From Hyperoodon ampullatus (lineage: Eukaryota; Chordata; Mammalia; Artiodactyla; Ziphiidae), in contig OX457058.1 of the NCBI GenBank assembly GCA_949752795.1, positions 33,482,587-33,546,586 on the forward strand: 64,000 nucleotides of DNA, written 5' to 3'. The translations under genes and the position numbers were made by a program. Under the pieces are notes generated by a model. That model did no database searches and was not told where the DNA came from. It saw only the letters and a program-made list of their open reading frames with translations. This document shows positions 1-11,603 of the stretch, in pieces; the first letter of the stretch is position 1, and every line of letters begins with the position of its first letter.

Positions 1-892
1 AAACAATTTTTTTTTAATAGATGTGTATTAAGGAAGTAGCATCAGCAGTGTCAAATGACACAGCTGTCAAGTAATATCCGGCCTGGAAATTGTCCACTGA
101 ACTTAGGAGTCACTAGGGACCTGGCAAGAGAAAGTCCAGTGGTATAGCAAAGGCAGAATCCAGGTGCCCTTTCTGTGAGGACTAACCCCCAAGAGCGCAG
201 ACACCAGGAAAAAGGAGGTCTCCAGACCTCAATCATAAGGCAGCACCTGGGTTTCAGAAAAGCTCAATGAATACAATGAGCAGCAGGTCGACCTGATGGT
301 TCTGGGCAGAGCCAGTAGGTGAGGTCAAGAGGTCCCAGCAGTGGGCAGGGAGCCAGGGGGCTCGGAGCTGGGAGGCCCTGATGGACACTTCTTATAGTAC
401 AAGCACATGTTCAAGGTCCTATAAGGATTCTAATTCGAGTTCTCGCCCCTGCTGCACTTGTACATACTGGCTTTATACAACAGTCTTAAGAACAAAAAAC
501 GGGACCTACATGTGCTGTCCTTCCTCCACTAAGTGGTCATTATTGATCACAGGGATACAGACTCTGTCCCATGAGACCTAGAAAAAGACCACTGCAAGTT
601 TCTGACTGTCATTTAGTAATAGATCATAAGCCACGCAGACCCATGTGTATACTCTCTGATCCATTCACTCAGAACGTGGGAATTTATTATATCAAACTTA
701 CTCAACAGAAGGAAAAGTTAAACCCCTAAAATTCTTCATTTTTGTTATATTTGTATAATAAGTAATGATTTAACATTAAACTGTGAACATTCCATTCTCT
801 TTATCCTATCCTTCCCTACGCACTCTCCACTCAGGGAGCAGGGAGAGCCTCTATGTATCCTGCTTCTAGGGGGGAATAGAAAGTGCCTTTAA
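1..892. other. Intergenic sequence, nothing recognised
   Basis: No coding frame longer than about 65 codons and no repeat family that I recognise. The stretch from about 600 to 800 is AT-rich. If ARNT2 is the upstream neighbour, its 3' UTR would be expected further left; nothing here identifies it. Confidence 0.4.
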
Positions 893-906
893 AAAGAGAG
901 ATTACA

Positions 907-1263
907 GGGCTTCCCTGGTGACACAGTGGTTAAGAATCTGCCTGCCAATGAGGGACACACGGGTTCGAGCCCTGGTCTGGGAAGATCCCACATGTCAGCA
1001 GCAGCTGGGCCCGAGTGCCACAACTACTGAGCCTGAACTCCAAAGCTGGCGATCCACAACTACTGAGGCCGCGTGCCACAACTGCTGAGGCCTGCGCGCC
1101 TGGAGCCCGTGCTCTGCAACGGGAGAGGCCACCGCAGTGAGAAGCCCGTGCACCGCAAGGAAGAGTAGACCCCACAGGCAGCAACTGGAGAAAGCCGCGC
1201 GCAGCAATGAAGACCCAATGCAACCCAAAATAAATAAATAAATAATTGGTTGATTTTTTAAAA
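907..1263 (+). mobile_element. Long-form CHR SINE with 14-bp target duplication
   Basis: The tRNA-Glu-type head begins gggcttccctggtg, the B-box-like ggttcgagccc follows, and the tail is (aaat)n. The 14-bp direct repeat AAAGAGAGATTACA flanks it at 893-906 and 1264-1277 without mismatch, which fixes both ends. Confidence 0.93.
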
Positions 1264-1439
1264 AAAGAGAGATTACATATAGACACTTTGGAAGATTCAG
1301 CCTTTACTGAAAGTTTGAAGGAATTTTCTAGGCATTCTAGGATCTAGACTACAAAAATACAAAGCCAAGCTTCGAAGGCTGAGGGGAGTTTTTACTTCCC
1401 TTTGGGTACCGAAGACTCATGATGACCTAATAGTGATCT

Positions 1440-1975
1440 TTTTACCTGCAAGTGTTCTGAATATGTCACCCCCAAACATGCCATTTTTGGCATATTGATT
1501 ACTTTTAATTAAAGGTCCTTGAGAAACAGCCACTGCAAGAAGGGCCATCTGACCCCTCCTTTGCCCCCTGAAAGCAGAAGATAAATCTCCCATGTGAAGT
1601 TGCCCTCCTGTACCAGGAGGGTAGAAATTATCCTCATCACAAGAGACAGGGAATTTAGGGCTGAGAAAGCTGTATCAAAATACCTTGTTACTTTTTCACC
1701 ATCTTACTATTCTGGGCCCAAATTTCTTTGTTCTGTCAATTCTTCACAAATGTATTGTTTCTTTATCTGAAAGGAATAAAAGCTTCCTGCTCTGGTCACT
1801 TGAGTCTCATATTTTACGGGGGTCCCGTTTATACAACCATAATTCAATTTGTTTGTCTCCTGTTAATCTGTCCTTTTATTACAGGGGGTGGGTCTCAGTC
1901 AAGGACCTAGAAGCATAGAGGGAAAATTATTTTTCCTTCTCTACGCACCCAAAAATGAAGTGAGAGTTTGACCAG
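1440..1975 (+). mobile_element. ERV-type LTR fragment (family not assigned)
   Basis: The part 1774-1970 has an AATAAA signal (gaataaaagc) followed by a U5-like segment (gttaatctgtcc, then aggacctagaagcatagag). The same 3' motif occurs in reverse at 22660-22720 (gttaatctgtctgttac, cctagaagggtagagg), so this is an interspersed LTR, not unique sequence. The 5' limit is approximate and no internal retroviral gene is seen next to it. Confidence 0.5.
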
Positions 1976-2302
1976 AGAGCAGAAGAGGAGATTCAGAATG
2001 GGCAAGACTGGAGTGTAGATGTAGGTGGGTCCATGGTCATCTCACAGGATACTAACCCTGGTGTAGACATGTGTGTGGGCATCCCAGTGGGGCTTGTGCC
2101 CTCTTTATAACAAAGCAGTTCACCACCTAAACAGGAAGTCAGCCATGGTCAGGGTGGTCCTGAGGGAGCAGCAAGAACCCCCCAGTTCCCAGGGGGATGC
2201 GGAAATGCTGAGACAGCTGGCGGCTGTGAAAGGTGGGGGGTCACAACAAGGATGACCACGGGAGCCTTTGTACCAAAGATGGGGAGCATGGACCTGAATA
2301 GC
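1976..2302. other. Intergenic sequence, nothing recognised
   Basis: Short open frames only, with no known domain or repeat. It ends directly at the minisatellite. Confidence 0.4.
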
Positions 2303-2317
2303 CAATACCAGCACCCT

Positions 2318-2560
2318 CAATACCAGCACCCAGTGTCTGATCCCGGGTCAATACAGCACCCAGTGTCTGATCCCAGGTCAATACCAGCACTAAGTGTCTG
2401 ATCCTGGATCAATACCAGCACCCAGTGTCTGATCCTGGGTCAATACCAGCATCCAGTGTCTGATCCGGGTCAATACCAGCACCCAGTGTCTGATCCAAGT
2501 CAATACCAGCATCCAGTGTCTGATCCGGGTTAATACAGCACCTAGTGTCTGATTCCAAGT
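2318..2560. repeat. Minisatellite, eight units of 30 or 31 bp
   Basis: Units begin at 2318, 2349, 2379, 2410, 2441, 2471, 2501 and 2531. Each has the form caataccagcacccagtgtc followed by tgatcc and a variable aagt/gggt/ggat ending. A 15-bp partial unit (2303-2317) precedes the array. Units differ at only a few bases. Because most units are 30 bp, one minus-strand frame stays open and reads a ten-residue repeat; this is a by-product of the period, not evidence of a gene. Confidence 0.95.
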
Positions 2561-3498
2561 TTGCCAACACAACAGAAGGAGGTAAGGACAGAAGATGGCA
2601 CAGATAAGGGAAGCAGCCCCTGCCAAGATACCCCTTGGTCCCCTAGAAATTAGACCACCTGCAGGGGGCTGAAAAGTGGAGTGAAATGGGGAGAGTCTCA
2701 GATCTGATCCAAAAGATACTAACTTTTAAAGCAGAGTTGAGTGAAAGAACAAGAGTTTTCTACCATCTACCAAACTAAGCTGAGTCCAGTCGCAAAAAAT
2801 AAAGTTGTATTCACACGCAAAAGAGGTATGGCTGTACCTTGTTGCTGTGCCACAGTGACAGCAGTGGAAATTTGAACATGAGGAACTGTCTGGCAGCCAC
2901 GAAAATGATCCACATGAAAAGGCTGGAGCAGCCTGCCTGAATGTGGGCATAGCCGTGAGGTGAGCAAAGAACTCCAAATTGTCTGTTCATTTTGGATGCA
3001 GTGCCGTGTGGCTTTGTGTGCATCTAGCTAGCGAGTACAAGGGAGGTGTGGATAGGGAATTCAGGAACACCAGATTTCTGGGATTTCCTAGACTGAAGAT
3101 GCTAAGCCCAAGGTGTGTCTCTAGGAAAAAGAGGTAGGATGTTCTAAACTGACCATGATCATGCTCTCTCTCTTTCAAGAGGCCCCAGCACTGAACGGAC
3201 TAATGGATACCCCCTCAGATTTCCAGCCTTTGAGAAAATCTGTAGTGGTGTTTGACCACCAACCCAAAGCGATGCCAGGTGTCACCCTGGAGACCATGCA
3301 GACTTGTCCAGGATGTGTGAGGTCCCATCTGGGAAGCAGGGAAAGCAAAGCTGTAGGACTTAGACACCTGCTTCTCCCTCTGTGTCTCAGCATCTCTAAG
3401 AACACAACCAGATTAATAGTGCAGGCGTGGGGAGGGTTGCCAAGGAAGGGGGCCCAAGTCCAAACACAGCAGAAAGGGGTATCCCTCCTCCAGGGATG
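2561..3498. other. Intergenic sequence, nothing recognised
   Basis: Several overlapping small frames on both strands, none with a recognisable domain. No repeat family was identified. Confidence 0.35.
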
Positions 3499-3506
3499 CG
3501 TGTGTG

Positions 3507-3544
<38 letters not shown>
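3499..3544. repeat. (TG)n microsatellite
   Basis: Sixteen uninterrupted TG units run from 3509 to 3540, with interrupted TG on both sides. This length is typical of a polymorphic marker. Confidence 0.95.
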
Positions 3545-3545
<1 letters not shown>

Positions 3546-3619
3546 CAGGGGGCTGGAGGTTGTGAAGCAGAGGGCCCCCTCCCCTGTCTTCCAGACTGCC
3601 TCCCCTCTTCTTGTTTTCT

Positions 3620-3932
3620 CTTTATTTATTTATTTATTTCATTTTTGGCTGCGTTGGGTCTTCTTTGCTGCACGTGAGCTTTCTCTAGTTGCGGCGAGTG
3701 GGGGCTACTCTTCCTTGCGGTACACGGGCTTCTCACTGTGGTGGCTTCTCTTGTTGTGGAGCATAGGCTCTAGGCTCACGGGCTTCTGTAGTTGTGGTAT
3801 GTGGGCTCAGTAGTTGTGGCGCACGGGTTTAGTTGCTCAACAGCATGTGGGATCTTCCTGGACCAGGGATCGAACCCGTGTCCCCTACATTCGCAGGTGG
3901 ATTCTTAACCACTGTGCCACCAGGGAAGTCCC
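3620..3932 (-). mobile_element. Long-form CHR SINE, reverse
   Basis: It starts with a T-rich (ttta)n tail, then ttggctgcgttgggtcttc, and ends with the reversed head ccaccagggaagtcc. The reversed B-box reads gatcgaacccgtg near 3869. Confidence 0.92.
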
Positions 3933-4298
3933 CCCTGCTTCTAAAGACAGCCCAGCAATGAACTGGAACTTGCTGACCCCGACTGCTCCGTTTCTGGAAG
4001 GAGAAGAGAGGAACGTTCTTTTCACCCTGTTCCAGAAACACTAGACTAGCAGCTCGGCCCATTTTTACTAGACATACCATCAGAACGGCAAACGCTCACT
4101 GCCGACCCAAAGTGTTCTCACTCAACCCCTCCCTCGTATTCTTCACTAGGCCGAACTCTGAAGGACTTTGGAGGTCTCCGAAGTCCCAGTCACGTATTTT
4201 AGCCATTGTGCAGTGTGGTCCCGCCTATTTGTCCAGCCTCGTTTCTCCTCCTTTGTGTCATCCTGTTTCCCAGTCCCACCTGACTGCTTGTGACTACC

Positions 4299-4690
4299 TG
4301 TATTCCTCTGCTCTGCCTGCCGTATCAGAATACCACCACCTGGGTGGCTTCAACAACAGAAATGTGTTATTCTCACAGTTCCGGAGGGTGGAAGGCCAAG
4401 GCCAAGGTGCTGGCAGGGCTGGTTCCTGGTGAGACCTCTCTTCCTGGCCTGTGGATGGCTGTCTTCTAGCTGTGCCCTCACATGACCTTCCCTCTGTGTT
4501 CCTTCGGGGAGAGAGATCTCTGGTGTCTCTTCCTCCTCTTATAAGGACACAGTCCTATAGGATTAGAGCCCTAGCCTATGACCTGATCTAACCCTATTGC
4601 CTCCCTTAAGTTCCTATCTCCAAATATAGTCACATGGGGAGTGAGGGCTTCAACATATGAATTTTGGGAGACACAATTGGGTCCCTAACA
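4299..4690 (-). mobile_element. MLT1A-like LTR (ERVL-MaLR), nearly complete
   Basis: The segment has tgtattcctctgctctgcctg at one end and gacacaattgggtccctaaca at the other. Between them are the MLT1A landmarks in reverse: ctgggtggcttcaacaacag, cttataaggacacagtcc, and ctatctccaaatatagtcac. The order and the length of about 390 bp match a solitary MaLR LTR. No internal region follows. Confidence 0.85.
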
Positions 4691-4732
4691 CTGAACGCAT
4701 TTCTGCTTTCTTGACTTTTTTTCCCTCGTTTT

Positions 4733-4785
4733 ATTTTATTTTATTTTTTATTTTATTTATTTTTATTTTATTTTATTTTTTTTTG
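4733..4785. repeat. (TTTTA)n low-complexity tract
   Basis: An imperfect run of ttttattttatttta units about 50 bp long. Confidence 0.85.
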
Positions 4786-5261
4786 GTTCAGAAGCAAAGG
4801 AACCTTTATATTTTGATCAGAGAATGGAGAGGTGAGAGCGTGCGCTCCACCGCGGGCTGTGGGTGGGGCTGCTGTGTAGGGATTCCGTCAGCATCCGCGG
4901 GAGGCAGGGGGCGGAGCTCTCGAGGGCCGGGTTGGCTGGAGCTCAGGCTCTATGTCGCGGAGTCTGCACAGGGCCCCGCGAGCTGAGGTGTCGGCCCAGC
5001 CATTTTGCACTAGGAAATCGGGTCTGAAGTGCCTGGTGTGGGACCTCTGCATGTGGAAAACTAGGAGCAAGTGAAATTAGACAAAGCACAAAGGAAAAAA
5101 AGGTTAGACTTTATTTTATTGCCCAGATTCTATTTTTATCTCCCAGGAATTTTTCATGGGCTTTGCCGGTGACAAACCCCTCCTCTGCCTTTTGTCCCGT
5201 TCCTCATTCTTGGGGCGCTGAGGGTGCAGACCCGTCTTCTGTAAATGCTTCGTGCTGAGTT

Positions 5262-5358
5262 GGCAGTTGAGGGATCTTAGTTCCCCGACCAGGGATCAAA
5301 CCCACACTCTCAGCAGTGAAAGCGCAGAGTCCTAACCACTGGACCACCAGGGAATTCC
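5262..5358 (-). mobile_element. Short-form CHR SINE, reverse
   Basis: The segment gatcttagttccccgaccag, gatcaaacccaca and aaccactggaccaccagggaattccc is the reversed short-form head. Confidence 0.88.
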
Positions 5359-5589
5359 CTCTGTTTTCTTGCCTTTGCTCATCCCAGGCCTCCAACTCTC
5401 TGCTCTCTCTACCCCCATCCCGACTCTCTAGCTGCCAAAATCCATACCGATTTCCATCGGTTCCCTGACCCTCCTGACTCAAGGGATGTCTCCCTTTTTT
5501 ACCCTCCATTGCACTGGGAGTCTCTAAGGACATGCAATTTCTGTCTCGATTCCTGAAATTTGTGGACTTATATTTGTTCCCGCCTTTTA

Positions 5590-5685
5590 CTGTGAGCTAC
5601 CTGCGAGGAATGCACATGTTTTATTGCATTTTTAACCATCACAGCACCTGACATTGGTTGCTCAATAAATATTTACTGAAATTAA
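5590..5685 (+). mobile_element. L2 LINE 3' end remnant
   Basis: The motif acagcacctgacattggttgctcaataaatatttactgaa resembles the L2/MIR shared 3' end. The middle-form SINE at 5702 lies immediately downstream. Confidence 0.55.
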
Positions 5686-5701
5686 TCAAAAAGGTGGAGC
5701 C

Positions 5702-5926
5702 GGGCTTCCCTGGTGGCGCAGTGGTTGAGAGTCCGCCTGCCGAGACAGAGGACACAAGTTCGTGCCCCGGTCTGGGAAGATCCCACATGCCGCGGAGCGT
5801 CTGGGCCCGTGAGCCATGGCCGCTGAGCCTGCGCGTTCGGAGCCTGTGCGTTCAGAGCCTGTGCTCCGCAACGGGAGAGGCCACAGCGGTGAGAGGCCCG
5901 TGCACCGCAAAAAAAAAAAAAAAAAA
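5702..5926 (+). mobile_element. Middle-form CHR SINE with 13-bp target duplication
   Basis: The element runs from gggcttccctggtggcgcag to a tail of more than 20 A. The direct repeat AAAAGGTGGAGCC flanks it at 5689-5701 and 5927-5939. The clean duplication and long pure A tail indicate a recent insertion. An extra gttcagagcct-like unit makes the core slightly longer than usual. Confidence 0.95.
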
Positions 5927-6034
5927 AAAAGGTGGAGCCATGCTACTGTTGAGAGTATTTATTCAAAAGAATGAGCGTATCATTTCCGTTAGCCATTCCT
6001 GCGTACATTTTCCCACGATGAGCCAGTGATGCTG

Positions 6035-6530
6035 TGTTGCAATATGTTTCTAACACTATGAGTATCCTATGGCAATCGTAACAAATCACCACACACACAT
6101 AGTGATTTATTATTCTCTAAGAGTCCTGGAGGTCAGAAGTCCAAATCCAGTCTCACTGGGCTGAAACCAATGTGTCCGCCAAAGGGTTCCTTCAGGAGGT
6201 TCTGGGGAGAATCCATTCCTTGCCTTTTTCAGCTTCTACGGGGCTGCCTGCATTCCTTGGCTCAAGACCCCTTCCTGCAGTAACTCCAGCCTCTTATTTG
6301 CCCTGTCACATCTTCAACTACCAATTCTGATCCTCCTGCCTCCCTTGTATAGGATTTGTGATTCCACTGGCTCCACCCACATAATCCAGGGTCATCTCCC
6401 ATCTCAAGATCCTTCATTTAATCTCATCTGTAAAGTCTCTTTGACCATGTAAAGTGACCTATTCGCAGGATCCAGGGATTAGGATGAGGACCTCTTTGGG
6501 AGGTCATTGTTCAGTCTACCACACCTCCCA
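6035..6530 (-). mobile_element. Old MaLR/ERVL-like LTR, diverged
   Basis: Landmarks of a common mammalian LTR appear in order: gtaacaaatcaccacacac, ctggaggtcagaagtccaa, ggagaatccattccttgcc, cattccttggctcaagacccc, cataatccaggg, and tcattgttcagtctaccaca. The exact family is not assigned, and the ends are approximate. Confidence 0.55.
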
Positions 6531-7095
6531 AGGGAATAGCAATCTCATTCAATCAGAAGTGCTGTGATTATCAACAAGCAGTCATGTTACAGAATGTTCT
6601 GTTTCAGAGTAGCTTTGCAACAGGCCGAGGAGGAGGAACAGGCATCCTCCCCGTCTGGCTCTCCAGACAGTCAGGCATGCCACACTTGGGCCTCCAGGGT
6701 GTTCTCTACTCCACATTCTTGTACTCCGGTGTTTTCAGGTATAAAAGACGGTAACACAAGGCTGCTCTGCAGGCAAGGAGGTGATGCCTGTGGGCAATGC
6801 TCCATACACCTGCTTTATGTCATAAAATCCGTTTCATGTCATTCATGTACCCCTCCATCAACCCTGCTGCTTCACACGTCCTCCGCTCACATACCTATGA
6901 CACCTGCCAGTGCTGAATTTGATCGTGATTAAGTAGGCTCCGTGATGGAAGCCATGTTTCCTCCACTGGCTGACTTAAATGAGGGCCTCCTGAGTTCCAA
7001 ATGCAAATGACTCACATCTGACTGATGTGCAGTACAATTCAAGCATGTCTGGTTTCACTGTCATTTTCAAGGTCGATGGAAACTCCCATCAAACA
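6531..7095. other. Intergenic sequence, nothing recognised
   Basis: A plus-strand frame of 122 codons (6564-6932) lies here, but it has no recognisable domain and begins inside the old LTR flank. I see no gene. Confidence 0.35.
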
Positions 7096-7136
7096 GACAC
7101 AGACACACAGACACACACACGCGCACGCACACACAT
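7096..7136. repeat. (AC)n-rich microsatellite, interrupted
   Basis: The tract alternates acac, agac and cgcac units. Confidence 0.85.
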
Positions 7137-7369
7137 TTACGCCGGGACACTTGGGTCTGCTGATACAACTTCCTGCTAAGTCCGCAAACATTGAGTGACC
7201 CCGCCCCCTCATGAGGACATGACCTGGGCAGCTGGTGAGGGCCCTGAAGGAATGGAGAAGGGGTTGTTGCTACCCTGGTGCCTCTGGAGCCCCTCAGCAG
7301 CCTCCAAGCCCAGGCTCGTGCCTTCTAGCTGGTCTTCCACACTGTGGCTCACAAAATGTCTATTTAAAA

Positions 7370-7831
7370 GGGCAAATCTGATTGATGCCTCTCTTCCTAA
7401 AACCCTTCACGCTTCCCCCACAGGACAGTCCACACTCTTTCACGTGGCATTCAAGGCCTGCCCGTAAGGCCCTGCCCACCCATGACTCCAGCTTCACGGC
7501 CAACTCTTGCCTCCCTCACCCTCTGGACTTCACTCTGCTGCTCTTGCAGGCTGTCGCCAGCCTTCATGCCTTTGACTACGCAGCTGCTTTGCTTCTGATG
7601 CCCTTGCCCTTAACTAATGACCTTCCAAACTTAGCTCAGGAAGCCTTCTCTGGCCCCCCAGCCTGACGAGGCATTCCTGCTCCATGCTCACACATGGGGT
7701 AGGGGCCACTTTGCATGGACACAGCTGCATGGTTCCCTTAAGGACAGTGACTGCCCCACGCACTTCTGTTATCTCCAAAGCCTCATACAGTGTTTGGCAC
7801 CCAGTAGAAGAACTGGATTAAAAAGAATTCA
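7370..7831 (+). mobile_element. L2 LINE 3' region, old
   Basis: The L2 end is readable: ttcaaggcctgcccgtaagg, then cttagctcaggaagccttct, ggacagtgactgccccacgc, and tacagtgtttggcacccagtag. It is interrupted at its 3' end by a middle-form SINE. Confidence 0.7.
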
Positions 7832-8041
7832 AGGGATTTCCCTGGTGGCGCAGTGGTTAGGGTCCGCCTGCCGATGCAGGGGACATGGGTTCGTGCCCCG
7901 GGCCGGGAAGAGCCCATATGCCGCAGAGCAGCTGGGCCCGTGAGCCATGGCCGCTGAGCCTGCACGTCCGGAGCCTGTGCTCCGCAACGGGAGAGGCCAC
8001 AACAGTGAGAGGCCCGCTTACCGCAAAAAAAAAAAAAAAAA
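7832..8041 (+). mobile_element. Middle-form CHR SINE with 11-bp target duplication
   Basis: The direct repeat AAAAGAATTCA flanks it at 7821-7831 and 8042-8052. The core includes the diagnostic gtgagccatggccgctgagc, and the tail is about 20 A. Confidence 0.95.
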
Positions 8042-8052
8042 AAAAGAATTCA

Positions 8053-8754
8053 TCCCAGCAGAAGAAGTTAAGCTACCCTGTCCTATGCTCTCTTAAAGGT
8101 GTGGGTGGGCTTAGCTCCCTGATGTCGGTAAAGCAGCCCACAGATGCTGCAGTTTATAAAAATCTCCCTTGGTGGCAGTAAACTGTTAAGCCAGCAAGTC
8201 CAGAGCTTTAGAAACTCCCAGAAAAGGACAAAAGTGGCGGAAGCTGGTATTCGTTACTCACCACAAACATTTGTTTTCCAACCAAATGGGATTCTTGATT
8301 AATGGTTTTGTAAATCATTTGGGAAATATATAAAAACAAATTAACGTGATGTTCCCTGATTCCCAAATCCCTGCCAGCCATCGTCCGTAACATTACCATC
8401 AGGCATCTGACGAGCATCTCTCCTCTTTGCCCAACCCTTTGGAGTCATGGGGAGAAATTCAACAACCTGATTTGAAGCAACAGTCTCGATGAAGGACACA
8501 TTGATGTCACTGATCCCAGGAAGACACAGAACAGTCACCATCTCCTGCGTGAAGGCTGATGTGTAATCCCAGAGAGCTATTTTATTTATTTCTTCATTTC
8601 CTCTATTCCCTGCCCTCAAATGGCTTTGGAAAAACAAAAAGATAAATTTTCCTACCAAGATTTGACTCAACTGATGTATAAGAAAATCAACAACCAGTGA
8701 AGATTTCTTGTAAAAAATGTGCAACAACAGCTACCTCTTGTTGACACTACATGT
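8053..8754. other. Intergenic sequence, nothing recognised
   Basis: A minus-strand frame of 128 codons spans 8341-8727. It shows no domain, repeat or splice context that would make it a gene. Confidence 0.35.
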
Positions 8755-8935
8755 GCTGTAATTTATCCCTAACAGTATCCCAGTGCAGTAAGGACCATAT
8801 TCGCATTTTACAGATGTGGGAGCTGAGGCTCATCTTTACCAAGTAAATCCGAGTAAGTGACGGAGCCATGATTTGAACTTGGGACAGCTCTGACTTCAGA
8901 AACCGTGCTCTGAGCTGCTGCACGCAGTGTCCAAG
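8755..8935 (-). mobile_element. MIR SINE, reverse
   Basis: The reversed MIR core reads cgcattttacagatgtggga, gctgaggctcat, and tgatttgaacttgggacag, in the usual order and spacing. Confidence 0.75.
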
Positions 8936-9717
8936 TCCACAAACTCTGACCCTTAATCCATGAATTGATTCAGATAATCCTAGCAACCAGAGGTCATCTG
9001 ACCCCACCACCTTTCTCACTACCCACAACATTTCTGCTAAAGCAGCAAGCTCATTGCCTCCCACGGTGGCTGGATCCAGCTCTGCTCAGTAAACCTTGTG
9101 AGCCAAGCCTTTCCCAGGTTGAGTTCAAATCTACTATCGCTCCTCCCATTAGGTACTACTTTTGACCTCTGGGACCTCACAGAACCATCTTTCACAAGAC
9201 GGCCCTTGGGAAGACTGAAGACATGATCCACCGCCCTGGGCTGTAGCAGGACACAGGACTGAGCCCAGGGAAGAAGCTGAATTTAGAGAGGGGACTGATC
9301 TTGAGTAGATCAGTTACACCCAGCATTGCTACTACTCCATGTAAGGTCTTGAGCCAACATCCAAATTCTCCATCTGCCAAATGGAGCTGAACTTTTTCTC
9401 CCCTGGGGACTAGGAGAGGAATGGCTACTCTCATAATGGTCGTCCAGAGACACACTGAGTGATAAGGATGGGCCCTAGCAGGGTGAGATGCTACAACAGT
9501 GGGGTCAGTCACTGGGCCTGTCCCATCCCTCACTGCATCCAGAGGGACCCTCATGGAAACTCAGTGGCCAGACCTAATTAGTGGATCCCAAGCCCTGTTC
9601 CTATCTGACAAGGCTAGGCTCCCCATCTTAGAGGTGATGGTTGTGGTTTGGTTTGGCTCTTCCCCTGCTCCTTTCTCTTCTCTTGCTATTGTGGTTAGTG
9701 AAAAAGAGTTTAATACA
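8936..9717. other. Intergenic sequence, nothing recognised
   Basis: Only short open frames. No repeat family identified. Confidence 0.35.
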
Positions 9718-10185
9718 GGGTACAGCAAACTTTCTCTGTAAGGGGCCAGAGAGTAAATATTTTAGGCTCTGTGGGCCATACAGTCTCTGACACAACTACT
9801 CAACTCTTCCATTGCAACAAGAAAGCAGCCATAGACATAGGCATAGGTCAATGGGTGTGATGGTATCCAACAAAACTTTAATTTTGGAAACTGAAATTTT
9901 AATTACATATAGTTTGTTTTTTTTTTTTTTTTGGCCATGCACTGTGTGGCATGCAGGATCTTCCCTGACCAGGGATCAAACCCATGCCCCCTGCAGTGGA
10001 AGTGGAGTCTTAACCACTGGACCACCAGGGAAGTCCCATAATTGTATATAATTTTAATGTCAACAATATTACTTGATTTTTTTCAAATATTTAAAAATCA
10101 CATAAAGATTGCCAGCCATGCAAATATAGACAGAGGATTATATTGGGTCCACGGGCCATAGTTTTCAGATCCTTGGTCTAGGATG
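9718..10185. mobile_element. hAT-type nonautonomous DNA element, split by a SINE
   Basis: The left part reads gtacagcaaactttctctgt, aaggggccagagagtaaata, and gctctgtgggccatacagtc; the right part reads gggtccacgggccatagttt. This is the familiar mammalian element whose ends mirror each other (aaggggccag against gggccatagttt). The short-form SINE at 9916-10037 interrupts it. The family name is not certain. Confidence 0.65.
9916..10037 (-). mobile_element. Short-form CHR SINE, reverse
   Basis: A run of T leads into ttggccatgcactgtgtggc and ends ggaccaccagggaagtccc. It is inserted in the hAT-type element around it. Confidence 0.9.
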
Positions 10186-11279
10186 TTTACTGATCCCAAG
10201 TGTGGCTGGGCTGAGAGACTCTGGACCATATGATCTCCCAAATGTTTGACCCCAGACTCTGAATCTGGGCCATGTGCAATTTATATCCCAATGACTCTTC
10301 TGGAAATAACGTGTATCCTGGCTCCACATGGCTCCTTCCCCTGCAGTTCCATTTCTCTGCCGAGGGCCGTGCCAAGTCCAACATCAATTGCTTCATCACA
10401 TCCGTTTGCATCTGAAATTTGTGGTGTCACTCCTTGGAAGCCTTGGCCTGCACAGGAGGAATATTTGACAGCTGCCTGGAGCTTTGACTCATTAGTGAAA
10501 AAAGGGCCTAGGGGAAAAAATATGATTAAGAGGAAACGTGAAGGCTTAGGGACAATAGCAATTTGACAGGAAAACGGGCACTTGGGAAAGCAGGAGTTAA
10601 CCAAGAGTTGGGATGGGCCATTGAGTTGGATCGGTTGAGGACTCAGTAGTTCTTCCTGGAGTTGAAAACTGATCTTTTCCCATCGTAAAAAGATTTCTTA
10701 AACTTAATGTACCTTTTTTGGTGCTGTGATGTGAGAGTTTTTGGTTGCAGCAAGTTGTTTTCCTAATCTGGAATTGGAAGTTTTGAGTTCTGCTAAATAT
10801 TGTTATTTCTTTTAAATGCTTTGTTTGTTTTAGGAAAGTCCCAGGGCTCTTATTCCTGTTTGCATGTTGACTTGTTCATCAAAACTACTCTGTTGAATTC
10901 TGTTCTTTCCTGCTTTCTGTGCTGCCTGGGAAAAGGAAGACCACATGGTTAGAGTGGAAATAGCAGGGACCTGAGTCGGAAGACAGGGGGTATCACTAAC
11001 CAACAGGTCAATGGATTCCCCTTCACTGTTCATTGTTCCATACCCAGGAATAGGTATAAACTTCCCCAAGCACTGCATCATGAAGGTGGGTGAGAGGTAC
11101 AGAGTATTTACAAGTGTCAGGTCTTACTGCTCATGGAAAAAAATCCAAGGTACTTTTGCCAATCACATTCTGATCCACAACTCTGAGGAAGGAAATGAGA
11201 CAAGTTTCCAAGTTGTCAGCAAAGTGATTACATGAACCACATGTTGGAGCCATTGTAAATACATATCAGTTCACAGATT
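10186..11279. other. Intergenic sequence, nothing recognised
   Basis: No repeat or gene recognised. Overlapping frames of 106 and 107 codons lie on opposite strands near 10246-10604, with no domain. Confidence 0.35.
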
Positions 11280-11580
11280 ATGGGAAAGGTTGAAAGGCTC
11301 TCAGTACATATGATTTCACTTATACCAGGTATCAAGTATAATCAAATTTAAAAAGCCAGAAAGTAGGATAGTGGTGACCAGGGGCTGGAGGAAGAAGGGA
11401 AAGGGCAGTCAGTGTTAAACGGGTACAGAGTTTCACTTTGGGAAAATGAAGTTCTGGAGATAGATGCTGGTGACAGATGCACAGTAAGGTGAAGGTACTT
11501 AATGCCACTTAAAAATGGATAAAATAGTAAATTTTATGCTTTGTATATTTTACCACACTGAAAACATTACCCATTAACAA
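11280..11580 (+). mobile_element. Old L1 (L1M-type) 3' end
   Basis: The 3' UTR landmarks are present: gtggtgaccaggggctggag, gttctggagatagatgctgg, gtacttaatgccacttaaaa, and gtaaattttatgctttgtatattttacc. The element is 5' truncated. Confidence 0.75.
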
Positions 11581-11603
11581 AAGAAATACAAAACATACAC
11601 TCC

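Noticed and set aside
1..900. ARNT2 3' UTR at the left edge
   Set aside because: Expected only from remembered gene order; no coding or 3' UTR text was recognisable.
1440..1975. Retroviral coding remnant next to the LTRs at 1440, 22640 and 30602
   Set aside because: No gag, pol or env-like text was recognised beside any of them; they look like solitary or broken LTRs.
2318..2560. CRISPR-like array
   Set aside because: Units are contiguous with no unique spacers, and the DNA is mammalian.
2390..2626. A repeat protein with ten-residue units on the minus strand
   Set aside because: Explained by the 30-bp minisatellite period; 31-bp units shift the frame, and no promoter or splice context is visible.
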